From IMG/VR virus record IMGVR_UViG_3300040781_000073, positions 1-28,096 of that record: a DNA stretch of 28,096 nt; one strand, given 5' to 3'. The notes under the pieces were generated by a model that made no database searches, was not told the DNA's origin, and was given only the letters and a program-made list of their open reading frames with translations. Each line of letters begins with the position of its first letter. Position 1 is the stretch's first letter. Source of the DNA: a virus. Position numbers and translations under genes: made by a program. Shown in pieces: positions 16,357-25,060 of this stretch.

Positions 16357-18498
16357 TCATTCATTTAATAACGGTGATTGTGCACCGTTATCGTTAAAGA
16401 CTCTTGTAAACCTTTGGTTTTTATCTCGCTTAATCGCGTTACTATAAGAAAACACACCAAATAGTTTGGTGCCAGCCAGGTGGGCGTTTTCTCTTAATAA
16501 CTGTTCATATTGTTCGATACCCATTCTTGATTTTATCTGATATGAGTATTCCTGATAGAAATCACTATCCTGTATTTTCATACTAGAATCGTAGTAATTT
16601 AAATTATTATTTTCAAATACGTACCCGTTTAAGTGTGATGTAACAGATGACCAATAACCGGAAGTTTTACCTTGAGTTTCTGCTTCTAATATTCCCTTTG
16701 ATACGATGTTGCCATCATTGTTTACTAAGAATGCATCTGAAGTATCAACGTACCCAAATCCCGTATCGTTTATTGCAACTTTGGTAATACGCCCAACCGA
16801 AAATTCTGTTCTTGAATTTATATTTGCATTGTTTCCCATAACTGCTGATGAGTAGTCAACATCAACTCTATTTATTTCTATGACTGCGCCGTTTTCTTTA
16901 ATCACCTGTCTTTCGCCAGAAAAACCTGCAAAATCATATGGTGTAACTGTTATTATACCATCACTAATGTTTGTTGATCTAACTATACCAGTAACACCAG
17001 TGTTAGCCTCTTCAATAATTTCGCCAATAGTAAACGAACCAGCTGACGCAGGAACTGTTAGTGATATTATTTGATTGTATTTTTCTAAATTAGAAAAAAC
17101 GTCGTCAATAGCAAACGCAAATACGTCGTTTACGTAGTTAACACCCGGATCTACATTAATAAATGATTCAATTGTGCCTATTGTAAACTCAGCCAACTGA
17201 AATGCTTGGTCTAATGATGTTGATAAATTTACTGGAGATGTGTTTCCTGACATAGTGCCGTAATCTGTGGCACTAATTACCACATTTAAATAAGGTTGTA
17301 TAGGATCAATTATTATAGAAGTATTTGAGGTATTTGATAAAGAACCTATTTTAACATCTAAATTGTTGCTAGTATCAGCAAACATTGGGCCAGGTGATGT
17401 ACCGTTTTTTGCGGTTATAGATGTTGCTATTATTGTAATGTTATTAGACCTATTTACTGTACTAATAGGTCTAACGGCAACAAATGTTGATCCTGTATCC
17501 ATTTTAACGCCAATTGCATTTTCATTTTGGCCTACTACAATGCCTGTGTTGCCATCACTATCTTGTACTCTTTCGCCAACAATTAGTTGAAGATCTCTAT
17601 TATCGGTTATAATTACTTGGTCTGACACAATAAGCCTGGTGTTTTCAATTGAATATCCGAAACCTCCATTATCTACTGTGTATATAATCTCACCAGTGAA
17701 TTCTTCCGTTACTTCAGTTACGATCGCCTTCCCACCAGTTCCAAATGTTGACTCAACATTAAATACATCACCGACTTGGTTTCCAGTCGTACCAGCAAAG
17801 TCATCGCTTATTAAAAAATTACTTAATGAACCATTCATAGATCCAAAATTAATTACTTCGTCGTTTATCGTTGTTAATATTTCATCAAATCTTTGGAATG
17901 TACCTCTAACATCTTCAATATAAATAATAGGAGTATTTGTACCATTTAACATGACAGAGTTGATCTTATTTACAACCGCAACTGCTTTTGACGAAGAACC
18001 TCTAATGTTCCTTCCTAATAAATCGTTATATGTATATTCCTTCCCATTAATAGATTTAAAATTATCGTTATTTGGAAACATCTGTAAATAAATTCCAGTT
18101 TTCCATTGTGAATCTGATGGTTTAAACATTTTTGAAGCAGGATAAAATATCTCAACATCTTCCTGATAGAATGCTCTAAAGAATAATTTAATACCTGCCT
18201 GTGTACCTTTTCTTCTATAAAGATCCATTATATTTCTAGCAATGAATCTTACGTTTTCTTCTTTAAGTGGCAAGTCGGCCATATATTTCTTTTGAAAGAA
18301 GATAATCATACTAGAAATAGTTGTAGTTATGTCTTTATATTCAAATAATCGACGATTAATATATGTGCTTTGATTTGTTTCCGTTTCTAAGAAATTATAA
18401 TATTCTTCAACCAAACTAATTAACTCAGATCCATTTTCCCTGTATATGGCTGGAAATTGTTGATTAACTAGAAACGCGATGTTTTTTTCTATTTGCAT
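16357..18498 (-). CDS. gp7-position baseplate wedge / virion protein
   Basis: This encodes 713 aa. Residues 1-150 are helical (FLVNQQFPAIYRENGSELIS, VEEYYNFLETE, VRFIARNIMDLYRRKGTQAG, IKLFFRAFYQEDVEIFYP). The rest is beta-rich with repeated small motifs such as GGFGYSIENTRLIVSDQ and DTGFGYVDTSDAFLV, then a helical end (MGIEQYEQLLRENAHLAG). The N-terminal block is typical of a virion protein of marine T4-like phages found between gp6 and gp8. T4 gp7 (1032 aa) occupies that slot and clamps the wedge together. Sequence similarity to T4 gp7 is not evident by eye, so I assign by position. The gene lies 11 bp after gp6. A 9-bp stem-loop covers its final codons. Confidence 0.75.
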   Translation of the reverse strand: MQIEKNIAFLVNQQFPAIYRENGSELISLVEEYYNFLETETNQSTYINRRLFEYKDITTTISSMIIFFQKKYMADLPLKEENVRFIARNIMDLYRRKGTQAGIKLFFRAFYQEDVEIFYPASKMFKPSDSQWKTGIYLQMFPNNDNFKSINGKEYTYNDLLGRNIRGSSSKAVAVVNKINSVMLNGTNTPIIYIEDVRGTFQRFDEILTTINDEVINFGSMNGSLSNFLISDDFAGTTGNQVGDVFNVESTFGTGGKAIVTEVTEEFTGEIIYTVDNGGFGYSIENTRLIVSDQVIITDNRDLQLIVGERVQDSDGNTGIVVGQNENAIGVKMDTGSTFVAVRPISTVNRSNNITIIATSITAKNGTSPGPMFADTSNNLDVKIGSLSNTSNTSIIIDPIQPYLNVVISATDYGTMSGNTSPVNLSTSLDQAFQLAEFTIGTIESFINVDPGVNYVNDVFAFAIDDVFSNLEKYNQIISLTVPASAGSFTIGEIIEEANTGVTGIVRSTNISDGIITVTPYDFAGFSGERQVIKENGAVIEINRVDVDYSSAVMGNNANINSRTEFSVGRITKVAINDTGFGYVDTSDAFLVNNDGNIVSKGILEAETQGKTSGYWSSVTSHLNGYVFENNNLNYYDSSMKIQDSDFYQEYSYQIKSRMGIEQYEQLLRENAHLAGTKLFGVFSYSNAIKRDKNQRFTRVFNDNGAQSPLLNE
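16368..16391 (-). other. Stem-loop at the 3' end of the gp7-position gene
   Basis: ATAACGGTG, a 6-base loop, then CACCGTTAT. In the - strand transcript it forms a 9-bp stem that ends 11 bases before the stop codon and about 17 bases before the late promoter box of gp8. The sequence after it is AU-rich but lacks a proper U-run, so it is at best a weak terminator. It could instead protect the 3' end of the upstream message. Confidence 0.4.
17444..17474. repeat. 11-bp inverted repeat with 9-base loop in coding sequence
   Basis: TTAGACCTATT, nine bases, then AATAGGTCTAA, all inside the gp7-position gene (codons for V-R-P-I-S-T-V-N-R-S). No U-run lies on either side. It would form a stable hairpin in the message. 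Confidence 0.85.
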
Positions 18499-18509
18499 AA
18501 ACTATTCCA

Positions 18510-20324
18510 TTATTGAGAAGATCTATCATCTTCAACTACAACATTTACTTTAACATCATCATCTCTTATGATGAATACGCGGCCTTGCGGTGATTTAATA
18601 TCATTCTTTAACGTTCTTGCCATAATTTTAATCGCAGATCCTACAAAATCTTCAACAGTAAAGTTAACCAACTTTACTTCACCTGTTTTATAATCAACAA
18701 CTCCGCAGGTTGGATTAATAACTTGTGGCGTTGTTACATCATCTGCTACTAGTTGAATGTTTCCAAGGCCATCATCTTGTATGAATACACAAGTGCCATT
18801 CACATCAAACGCACTACTTTTTATCGCAGGTTTGTATTCAGTGAAACCACTTGTGTCTTTAAATGGATATGGTTTTACCAGTTCAGATTCAAATTTAAAC
18901 GTAGGATTGGCGGGTGAGTTTAAAACTGGCGAATATTCTATAATAGGCATGGCTGTTAAGTTGTTACTTTGTATTGAAATATCTAACCCATCTACAATTG
19001 AAGATAATTTTGATAATCTTAACGTTCTATTGAATTGTTCAAGATTATCATCAGAATATTTTTGTATCGCGTCCCTCACGAGTGTTTCAACTTCATCTAC
19101 AGATTTCTCAGTTAGCTTTGTTGAATAATAAACTTTAACACTAATATCTGCATATAAAAAATTCGTAGGTACAAATATAGGTTCAATGCCAAGAGGACTT
19201 CTATCTTTTAAAAATTCAATATATGAGTTTGATAATGTACTTGATATTAGCTTATTATTATCATTAAGATAAACTGCAATTGCCACTTTACCAAATTGTG
19301 GAGGATTTAATTGGTCACCGCTATATGCAGACACCGCTGATATTTCTGGAAATTTTTGTCTTAATAATATTTCATAATCACTAGTTGTAATTGCTCTTTC
19401 TTGTATCTGAATTGACTTTGGTGCAAAATATCTTATTGATTGTAGATCTTCTCGCTCAACACCACCGAATGCTGGAGTTATAGTCTGTACCGAAATCTGT
19501 GCACCTTCGATAAAACTTGTGGTAAAATTACTTGCACCGTTTGCATCAACTCCACTTGTTATACGATATCTCACACGGACATCATCTAATACATTAGGTT
19601 GTTTCCCAAAAATATCACGCCCAAAATAGATGGTATAGCGATCGTCATAAAAAGGTTCTACATAAAATACTCTATCTAATGCACCTACGCCAAATATTCC
19701 TGATGCATACTTATATTCTATTTGTTCGTCATCTTGTTCTGATTGTGTAAACACTGCTAATGAATCAACATCAACTGTGTCGTTAGTTAAATTAATTCTT
19801 AGTTTTCCATCGTCGTCAATACTATAACCTTCGCGTTCAAAACTACTTAACATTTGACCTTCAAAGATTTCAATTTCATCTGTTACAAAAATACCTGCAC
19901 CAGTCTTTCTTGCAACATACATCTTATCAGTCACAAATGTAAATGAATCGTTTTGAAATCTTGTAGTGAATTCTGTATATTGGGGTATAGTAATTGTTTG
20001 GTCTGGTATTGAATTATCACTAATTATCATCTGCACAATCGCCTTTGCAGATTTTCTCGAACGAGGTAAATAATTTAATTCCTTTGCGTGTGAAACGACA
20101 GAATTTTTTATTTGTGCCGAGTCTAAAAACATTTCATTAATTGCCATATTCGTATAAAAATTATTTTGGAATGTATTATATGCAAGGACGTCTAACAACA
20201 CATTCATATTTGAACCTTCAAAATTATAATCTTTGAATTGTGTTTGAGTGCTTAAATATGTTTTAAGTTGATTCTTAATACCTTCAAAATCCAACTCTGT
20301 AATTGGTGTTGTTGGTTGTGACAT
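18510..20324 (-). CDS. 6: Baseplate wedge subunit gp6 (baseplate J family)
   Basis: This encodes 604 aa; T4 gp6 is 660 aa. The N-terminus, ITELDFEGIKNQLKTYLSTQ then FEGSNMNVLLDVLAYNTFQN and FYTNMAINEMFLDSAQ, is the gp6 signature. The baseplate-J region lies near residues 295-355: RYFAPKSIQIQERAITTSDY, then LRQKFPEISAVSAYSG and PPQFGKVAIAVYLND. gp6 dimers form the ring that links the wedges in the T4 baseplate. It starts 1 bp after the gp25 stop, with AGGA 10 nt before the ATG, so the two are probably translationally coupled. The C-terminal 130 residues (GEVKLVNFTVEDFVG, IKIMARTLKNDIKS, GRVFIIRDDDVKVNVVVED) resemble other marine gp6 proteins. Confidence 0.93.
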   Translation of the reverse strand: MSQPTTPITELDFEGIKNQLKTYLSTQTQFKDYNFEGSNMNVLLDVLAYNTFQNNFYTNMAINEMFLDSAQIKNSVVSHAKELNYLPRSRKSAKAIVQMIISDNSIPDQTITIPQYTEFTTRFQNDSFTFVTDKMYVARKTGAGIFVTDEIEIFEGQMLSSFEREGYSIDDDGKLRINLTNDTVDVDSLAVFTQSEQDDEQIEYKYASGIFGVGALDRVFYVEPFYDDRYTIYFGRDIFGKQPNVLDDVRVRYRITSGVDANGASNFTTSFIEGAQISVQTITPAFGGVEREDLQSIRYFAPKSIQIQERAITTSDYEILLRQKFPEISAVSAYSGDQLNPPQFGKVAIAVYLNDNNKLISSTLSNSYIEFLKDRSPLGIEPIFVPTNFLYADISVKVYYSTKLTEKSVDEVETLVRDAIQKYSDDNLEQFNRTLRLSKLSSIVDGLDISIQSNNLTAMPIIEYSPVLNSPANPTFKFESELVKPYPFKDTSGFTEYKPAIKSSAFDVNGTCVFIQDDGLGNIQLVADDVTTPQVINPTCGVVDYKTGEVKLVNFTVEDFVGSAIKIMARTLKNDIKSPQGRVFIIRDDDVKVNVVVEDDRSSQ

Positions 20325-20325
20325 T

Positions 20326-20742
20326 TTATCTGATCCTTTCTAAAATAATGTCAAGCGAAGTAGCTTGCTCTATATTTGTTACGTAAAACTGCAATGACAC
20401 ACGAACCGAATTCTCTTCTAGGTTTGCTGACACATTAACACTTATTATTTCGCATCTTGGTTCGTATGTCTCGATTGTTTCTCTTACTCTGTTTTCTATA
20501 ATCTTAATGGTGGCGGGTGTCATGTTTTCAAATAAAAGCTCTCTTATACCACCGCCAATGAAAGGTTGCATTAACCTTTCACCTCTATCTGTTAATACCA
20601 AATTTTTTATTGATTCCTTTACTGCATTTTCGTTTCTTAATACTGCAAGATCTTCTGATATTGGGCTTATCACTAAATCTTTTCTAATATCAGAAAATAA
20701 ATCTGGTGTTTTTGTTCTACTTGTGAAAATGTTAATTGGCAT
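20326..20742 (-). CDS. 25: Baseplate wedge subunit gp25 (GpW/gp25 family)
   Basis: This encodes 138 aa, close to T4 gp25 (132 aa). It shows the family pattern: an N-terminal strand region (LFSDIRKDLVISPISEDLAV), a central LVLTDRGERLMQPFIGGGIR, a helix (ATIKIIENRVRETIETYEPR) holding the conserved E-P-R, and C-terminal strands (SVRVSLQFYVTNI). In contractile tails gp25 joins gp6 to the first sheath ring and passes on the contraction signal. Despite its historic name it is not a lysozyme. It lies between the M15 gene (5 bp away) and gp6 (1 bp away). Confidence 0.95.
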   Translation of the reverse strand: MPINIFTSRTKTPDLFSDIRKDLVISPISEDLAVLRNENAVKESIKNLVLTDRGERLMQPFIGGGIRELLFENMTPATIKIIENRVRETIETYEPRCEIISVNVSANLEENSVRVSLQFYVTNIEQATSLDIILERIR

Positions 20743-20747
20743 AATCG

Positions 20748-22292
20748 TTAACCTACTAATTCCCTTAAATCTAAATGTATATGCGAATTATAAACTTTAA
20801 CAAATCTAAATCCGCTTTCAAAAGCTTTTTGTGCTATTGTGGTAAGGTCGATACCGTCTGTTGATATATCAACAGACTTACCACTAATGTGTGGTGAATA
20901 TGGATCGCCTTCGACTTTTGAGTTATATTGCTGACTTACCCATCCATATGTAATTATTAATTTAACACCAATTTTATTATATAATCTTAATAGATAAACT
21001 CTAAGATCGTAGTCTAATCCAGTCCATCCTTCCATACCAAAATCTTTAACCCAATCTCCTCTAACGCCAATTCTTTTATCAGTTCCATTCCTAACTGCTG
21101 AACATGTTGGCAAATTGCTATATTCTGATATTTCCGGTACTTTGACGTTGAGAGGCTTATTGCCGGATGGTGTATAATTTACACCATTAGAACCTTCCCA
21201 GCTTTGTTGTATACTATTTATTTGTTCCTGTTTGGCTTCATCTGAGAACCGTATTGCTCCATTTCTTATAGCAGTTGATGACGTGATATTTGATATTGTT
21301 TTTAATCTATTTGCTATTTTTTTATATTTGAACTCAAATTGGTCAAGTGGCGATTTGAAATCTAAAATAAGAGCTTTTACATTTGAAATAAGGGCACAGA
21401 ATCTAGTGATAAGAAACTGTATTTCAGCAACTGCTGGGTTATCGAATAGGCCAACTGCGTAATCGAATAAAGCTATAATTTTATCAGTTACTGTCTTTTT
21501 GTTTTCTTCTGATAATAATAAACATCCATCGTCTTTTCTTTGCATTATAGTTCTTATCGCAGCTCTATTTAAACGGACATTTACATTATTAATAATTTCA
21601 GAAATATTGAAGTTCGTAAACATTGCAGCCAATGCGTCCCACATGTTTTTTAGTTCTTTTATGATTAGTTTTTTTATTTGTTCAATCAATGCCGTTAATG
21701 TAAATTCATCATTTGCTCCCGCCACAAATGTTTCTAAATCGACTGCTTTTGCTAAAAATGATTGCGCACTCGCGATTAGTGATCCAACTTGCCCTATAAA
21801 ATTAAAAAATCCATCTGCCCGTGCAAACACTGTCTCAAATAATCTACACACACCACCTAATGCGCCAGATCTAATGTCGTTTGAATAATATCTTTCAAGC
21901 TCAAATAATAAATTGTTAGACTTCAATCTCCCTTGTGATATTACTCCATTTGGTGTTATATTAAACAGTGTGCCAAAATCAGCAAACTCAATTGGCGTAA
22001 TTGGCCCTTTAATAAATCGTTCACTAACTATTGGGTAATCGTCAAGGTTTCTTTCCTTTAAAAATTCATTAAGATAGTTAATTCCGTCGTAAAACGAATT
22101 TCCATATTTGTCTTCAGCGATCTTTACAGGATTTGTTTCAGAATCACTTACAATATTGTCAGCAAGCTCTTGTGCGAATATATCAATTTGATTCAACGTA
22201 TACTCGCCATTCGAGTTCGTCGATATTTGATTACGAGGACGAAGACTATTTGTCTGTGTCTGATTAGTTGGATCTATACAATTAGAGGCCAT
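20748..22292 (-). CDS. Hub-cluster protein with C-terminal M15-type peptidase
   Basis: This encodes 514 aa. Residues 1-150 are soluble and polar. About 150-350 is mainly helical (FFNFIGQVGSLIASAQSFL, LTALIEQIKKLIIKELKNMW, IQFLITRFCALISNVKALIL), with an LDQFEFKYKKIANRLKTI helix. The C-terminal ~90 residues match the M15 D-Ala-type metallopeptidase pattern: YDLRVYLLRLYNKIGVKL, then SPHISGKSVDIST and SHIHLDLREL. Predicted zinc ligands are H468, D475 and H506. The likely role is cutting peptide links of peptidoglycan under the baseplate during injection. The gene lies directly after the gp5-like spike (3 bp), which lacks the lysozyme domain of T4 gp5, so it probably supplies that missing function. 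The N-terminal region probably anchors it to the hub; this is inferred. A perfect 22-bp palindrome covers the S-V-D-I-S-T codons. Confidence 0.85.
   Translation of the reverse strand: MASNCIDPTNQTQTNSLRPRNQISTNSNGEYTLNQIDIFAQELADNIVSDSETNPVKIAEDKYGNSFYDGINYLNEFLKERNLDDYPIVSERFIKGPITPIEFADFGTLFNITPNGVISQGRLKSNNLLFELERYYSNDIRSGALGGVCRLFETVFARADGFFNFIGQVGSLIASAQSFLAKAVDLETFVAGANDEFTLTALIEQIKKLIIKELKNMWDALAAMFTNFNISEIINNVNVRLNRAAIRTIMQRKDDGCLLLSEENKKTVTDKIIALFDYAVGLFDNPAVAEIQFLITRFCALISNVKALILDFKSPLDQFEFKYKKIANRLKTISNITSSTAIRNGAIRFSDEAKQEQINSIQQSWEGSNGVNYTPSGNKPLNVKVPEISEYSNLPTCSAVRNGTDKRIGVRGDWVKDFGMEGWTGLDYDLRVYLLRLYNKIGVKLIITYGWVSQQYNSKVEGDPYSPHISGKSVDISTDGIDLTTIAQKAFESGFRFVKVYNSHIHLDLRELVG
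20856..20877. repeat. Perfect 22-bp palindrome inside the M15 peptidase gene
   Basis: GTCTGTTGATA is followed directly by its exact reverse complement. It covers the codons for the zinc-ligand motif S-V-D-I-S-T of the peptidase. No U-run follows, and its sequence is not the same as the palindrome at 4729-4750. Confidence 0.9.
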
Positions 22293-22295
22293 TTA

Positions 22296-23699
22296 TTAAT
22301 CCCTATCCATCGATGTTGATAAACCAGCCAATGAAGATGTGCCTGATTGTTTATAATTTGTTAACGCAGTAGATTTAACAGGTGGTGCTGGCATAACTGA
22401 CTCGTTCGGCGCAAAACATATAAGTGGTGGCAGTGTCGCTAACGCAGGTTGTGCAAATCCACCAGCAAGATTCACAAAATTGTCGATATTTACAGTTGGT
22501 CCTAATATGTTTATATTTGTAGCCGCCTTTACATTTAAAGTACTCGTAACACTATTTAAATGAATACCTTTTTGGCCATCAACTGTTTCGCTTGACATCG
22601 CCCCAGTTGCAGTTCCAAATATGTTACTCGAGAATACCGAATAGTCTCGACCCGCGTTTATATTATAATCCAATGCTGCAGTCATGTCAATTTTGTTTAA
22701 TGCAGTTTGGTTTATCGTGCTAGTATACATTAGTATTGTTTCATCAGATCCTAAATGAACATTTCGTTTTGCCCTTAAAGTTAGTGTTGACACGTTTGCG
22801 TCCAACTTTACATCGGCTCCGCGTATTTGTACTTGGTCGCTTGCGTTTAAGCTTAGTTGCCCACCAACTCCAATCTGAGAATTACCATGGACGATTAAAT
22901 TATAATCACCATTTATTTCTTCTGTTTTGTTACCATGAACATATACATGACTATCTCCTTTTATATGAATAACACTTTTGCCTCCAACATACACATTTTC
23001 ATTCTGTAAAGATACGTCTGACTTATCTTTTGCTGACTTGTATGACACACTTCCTGATGCATCCATTTGTATATGAGAACCTGCGTCATGACGAATCATG
23101 ATTCTTTCCGCACCCGGAGTATCATCAAGCTCTATCGAATGTCTTGCTGTTTCTATAACTCTATTATAGGGATATTTTGCAGCGTATGCACAAGCTGGCT
23201 CATCCCATGTTTCGTCTGTGCCAGCTATTTTTACACCCTCAACTCTTGTCATTTCGTAAGTTAAAACGTAAGTTTCTTCGATATTTTCGCCACGAGCCAA
23301 ACGAGAATTTTGTGGTTGGCATGCCTCATTAGGTGATGCGCCTTGCGCTAAAATATCACCATCTCTATCTGGAATAACCCCCCAGCCTGTTACACTTGGG
23401 TTGATTACTTCCGTAAATTGTGTTGGAATTAAACCAAGAATGATTGGATGTTGAGCATCACGGCCATCCAAAAACATTCCATATACGAATGAGTTTAATT
23501 TTGGTGGTGGATTATTTGCGTCGTAATTACCTGCCGCACAAATCGCCCACGGCAAATGAGAAGTTGGAACCTCATCTTGATTACCGTGCACGGAAAAAGC
23601 ACGAACTTGAACTCTTCCTTCTAACCTTTTATCAACATTTTCTTCAACTACACCTATGAAAAATAGTGGGTTTGAAATTCCAGCACCTACATCTATCAT
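22296..23699 (-). CDS. 5: Baseplate central spike gp5-like, without lysozyme domain
   Basis: This encodes 467 aa. Residues about 12-115 form the OB-fold of gp5/VgrG type: FFIGVVEENVDKRLEGRVQV, then LPWAICAAGNYDANNPPP and SFVYGMFLDGRDAQHPIILG. About 120-210 is a linker. From about 205 to 380 come V-x-G-x-x-x-x-x style octad repeats (VYVGGKSVIHIKGDSHVYVH, NGDYNLIVHGNSQIGVGG), matching the triple-stranded beta-helix needle. T4 gp5 (575 aa) has a lysozyme domain between these parts; here nothing of that size is present. The C-terminus is Pro/Ser/Thr-rich. The protein forms a trimer below the gp27-like hub and punctures the outer membrane. Its start overlaps the preceding stop by 1 bp. Confidence 0.9.
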   Translation of the reverse strand: MIDVGAGISNPLFFIGVVEENVDKRLEGRVQVRAFSVHGNQDEVPTSHLPWAICAAGNYDANNPPPKLNSFVYGMFLDGRDAQHPIILGLIPTQFTEVINPSVTGWGVIPDRDGDILAQGASPNEACQPQNSRLARGENIEETYVLTYEMTRVEGVKIAGTDETWDEPACAYAAKYPYNRVIETARHSIELDDTPGAERIMIRHDAGSHIQMDASGSVSYKSAKDKSDVSLQNENVYVGGKSVIHIKGDSHVYVHGNKTEEINGDYNLIVHGNSQIGVGGQLSLNASDQVQIRGADVKLDANVSTLTLRAKRNVHLGSDETILMYTSTINQTALNKIDMTAALDYNINAGRDYSVFSSNIFGTATGAMSSETVDGQKGIHLNSVTSTLNVKAATNINILGPTVNIDNFVNLAGGFAQPALATLPPLICFAPNESVMPAPPVKSTALTNYKQSGTSSLAGLSTSMDRD

Positions 23700-25060
23700 T
23701 AGTCTTTACTCCAATTATACTTTATTAATCTCGCAGTAGTGCTTAATAATCCATTTTTAAACGAATGATTTATTGTTTCTACCAAATAGTTTCCAGATAA
23801 TTGGCCGTTCTCTTCTTTCTTTTTATCTGCGGAAAAATTATTTGCGCTTATTTTAACCATACTACCAGCCGATATATCAAGCCTTCCTTTTAATATAATA
23901 TTAACAGATATACTATTCATATGATAATTTTGTGAAAGTCTTCTTGAAATGATTTCATTATAGTATTGGTCAGATCGTAAACTGCCTGGTATATCACCTT
24001 CTTGACTATAATCTTTATACACAATAACTCGTTTTGCGTTTTCTCTATTAAACGTATCCTTTATAAATTGTATGGTATGTGCGTCTGACGATATTTTTGC
24101 CTGATTTCCAGATGTGTCTATATTTCTTGCATCGTTATCATAATTAAAGAAGTTATTGTTTACCTTTCTACGAAGCAGATCAATTTCAATAACATTATTC
24201 ATATAAGCGCCATTGTGTATCGCGGTACCAACGTCAACTCTTGTTGGGTTTGCTAGAGTCTCTATATTTCTAACTTGATCTATCACTCGTTCAGGATCTA
24301 ATTCAATAAACGCGTTATAATTTAATTTTTCTATTTCATTATTATCAATTGCATATCTAATTAAATATTCATCTGTTACAAAAAAATAACCATCAAAAGT
24401 TTCAAAAAACCTATATGAGCTTGATGGTGTTATTTCACTATGAGACTTTTTCTTAAGGAAGTTTATTGCAGTCTGTGTACTATAGTTAGGGATGACTGTT
24501 CTCATTGCACCGTTTGTTGGTTGAATATATAAATTTCTTCCTTTATTTTTATCACCTAATAATTTGAATTTTTTAGTCGAAAACGGTAACACTTCTTTTA
24601 TAATATTGTTAGGATCTTTACAGTTAGCATACTTTTCTTTAAATATTTTCTTCACTATAGATGAGCATGGTATGTCTCTATATGACTTTGTAACCTTTTT
24701 CGTACTTGCAATATAACTTGCCTTGGATACGAAATGTAAAACATATGTTACACCATTATTATTTTCGGTTGCCTTCACGTTATTAATTTTATATATTTGG
24801 CAATTAAGATCAATTTCATAGCCAGTGTCGTATGTTTTTAAATTAAGTCTTAACTCTTCCTCACCACGCAAAGGAAACTTTTCTAAAAAAGATGTATAAT
24901 CGAGGACACTAATTGATCCTTCCCACATACTCTTTAATATTGACTGCGAAAGATCTATACTTATTATTAGAGGATGTATGTCAAAAGATTTATTCTTATC
25001 AGAATGAGACGTGATTTCGGCAGAAATAATATCATATCCTGACGTATTAAAATCACTCAT
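23699..25060 (-). CDS. 27: Baseplate hub protein, gp27-like
   Basis: This encodes 453 aa; T4 gp27 is 391 aa. The N-terminal tube-like domain shows IISIDLSQSILKSMWEGSIS, VLDYTSFLEKFPLRGEEELR and YVLHFVSKASYIASTKKV. The C-terminus, SVNIILKGRLDISAGSMVKI then LSGNYLVETINHSFKNGLLS, has the pattern of gp27/gpD/VgrG hub proteins (a G-x-x-x-I-x-x-G-S-M-V strand pair and a final 'Y-L-V-x-x-I-x-H'). These trimers join the tail tube to the spike. The next gene is the gp5-like spike, sharing a TAATG overlap. In T4, gene 27 is located away from gene 5, so here hub and spike are adjacent as in many other myophages. Assignment rests on pattern and context, not on an alignment. Confidence 0.78.
   Translation of the reverse strand: MSDFNTSGYDIISAEITSHSDKNKSFDIHPLIISIDLSQSILKSMWEGSISVLDYTSFLEKFPLRGEEELRLNLKTYDTGYEIDLNCQIYKINNVKATENNNGVTYVLHFVSKASYIASTKKVTKSYRDIPCSSIVKKIFKEKYANCKDPNNIIKEVLPFSTKKFKLLGDKNKGRNLYIQPTNGAMRTVIPNYSTQTAINFLKKKSHSEITPSSSYRFFETFDGYFFVTDEYLIRYAIDNNEIEKLNYNAFIELDPERVIDQVRNIETLANPTRVDVGTAIHNGAYMNNVIEIDLLRRKVNNNFFNYDNDARNIDTSGNQAKISSDAHTIQFIKDTFNRENAKRVIVYKDYSQEGDIPGSLRSDQYYNEIISRRLSQNYHMNSISVNIILKGRLDISAGSMVKISANNFSADKKKEENGQLSGNYLVETINHSFKNGLLSTTARLIKYNWSKD

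Noticed and set aside
17919-17926. TATAAATA on the + strand inside the gp7-position gene
   Set aside because: It has no rightward gene downstream. It is within the number of boxes expected by chance at this base composition.
18757-19128. 123-codon + strand open frame opposite gp6
   Set aside because: It is antisense to a well-recognised gp6 coding region, with no family resemblance and no promoter.
20326-20742. Lysozyme annotation for gp25
   Set aside because: The family was once called lysozyme-like, but it is a structural wedge protein and no catalytic motif is seen.
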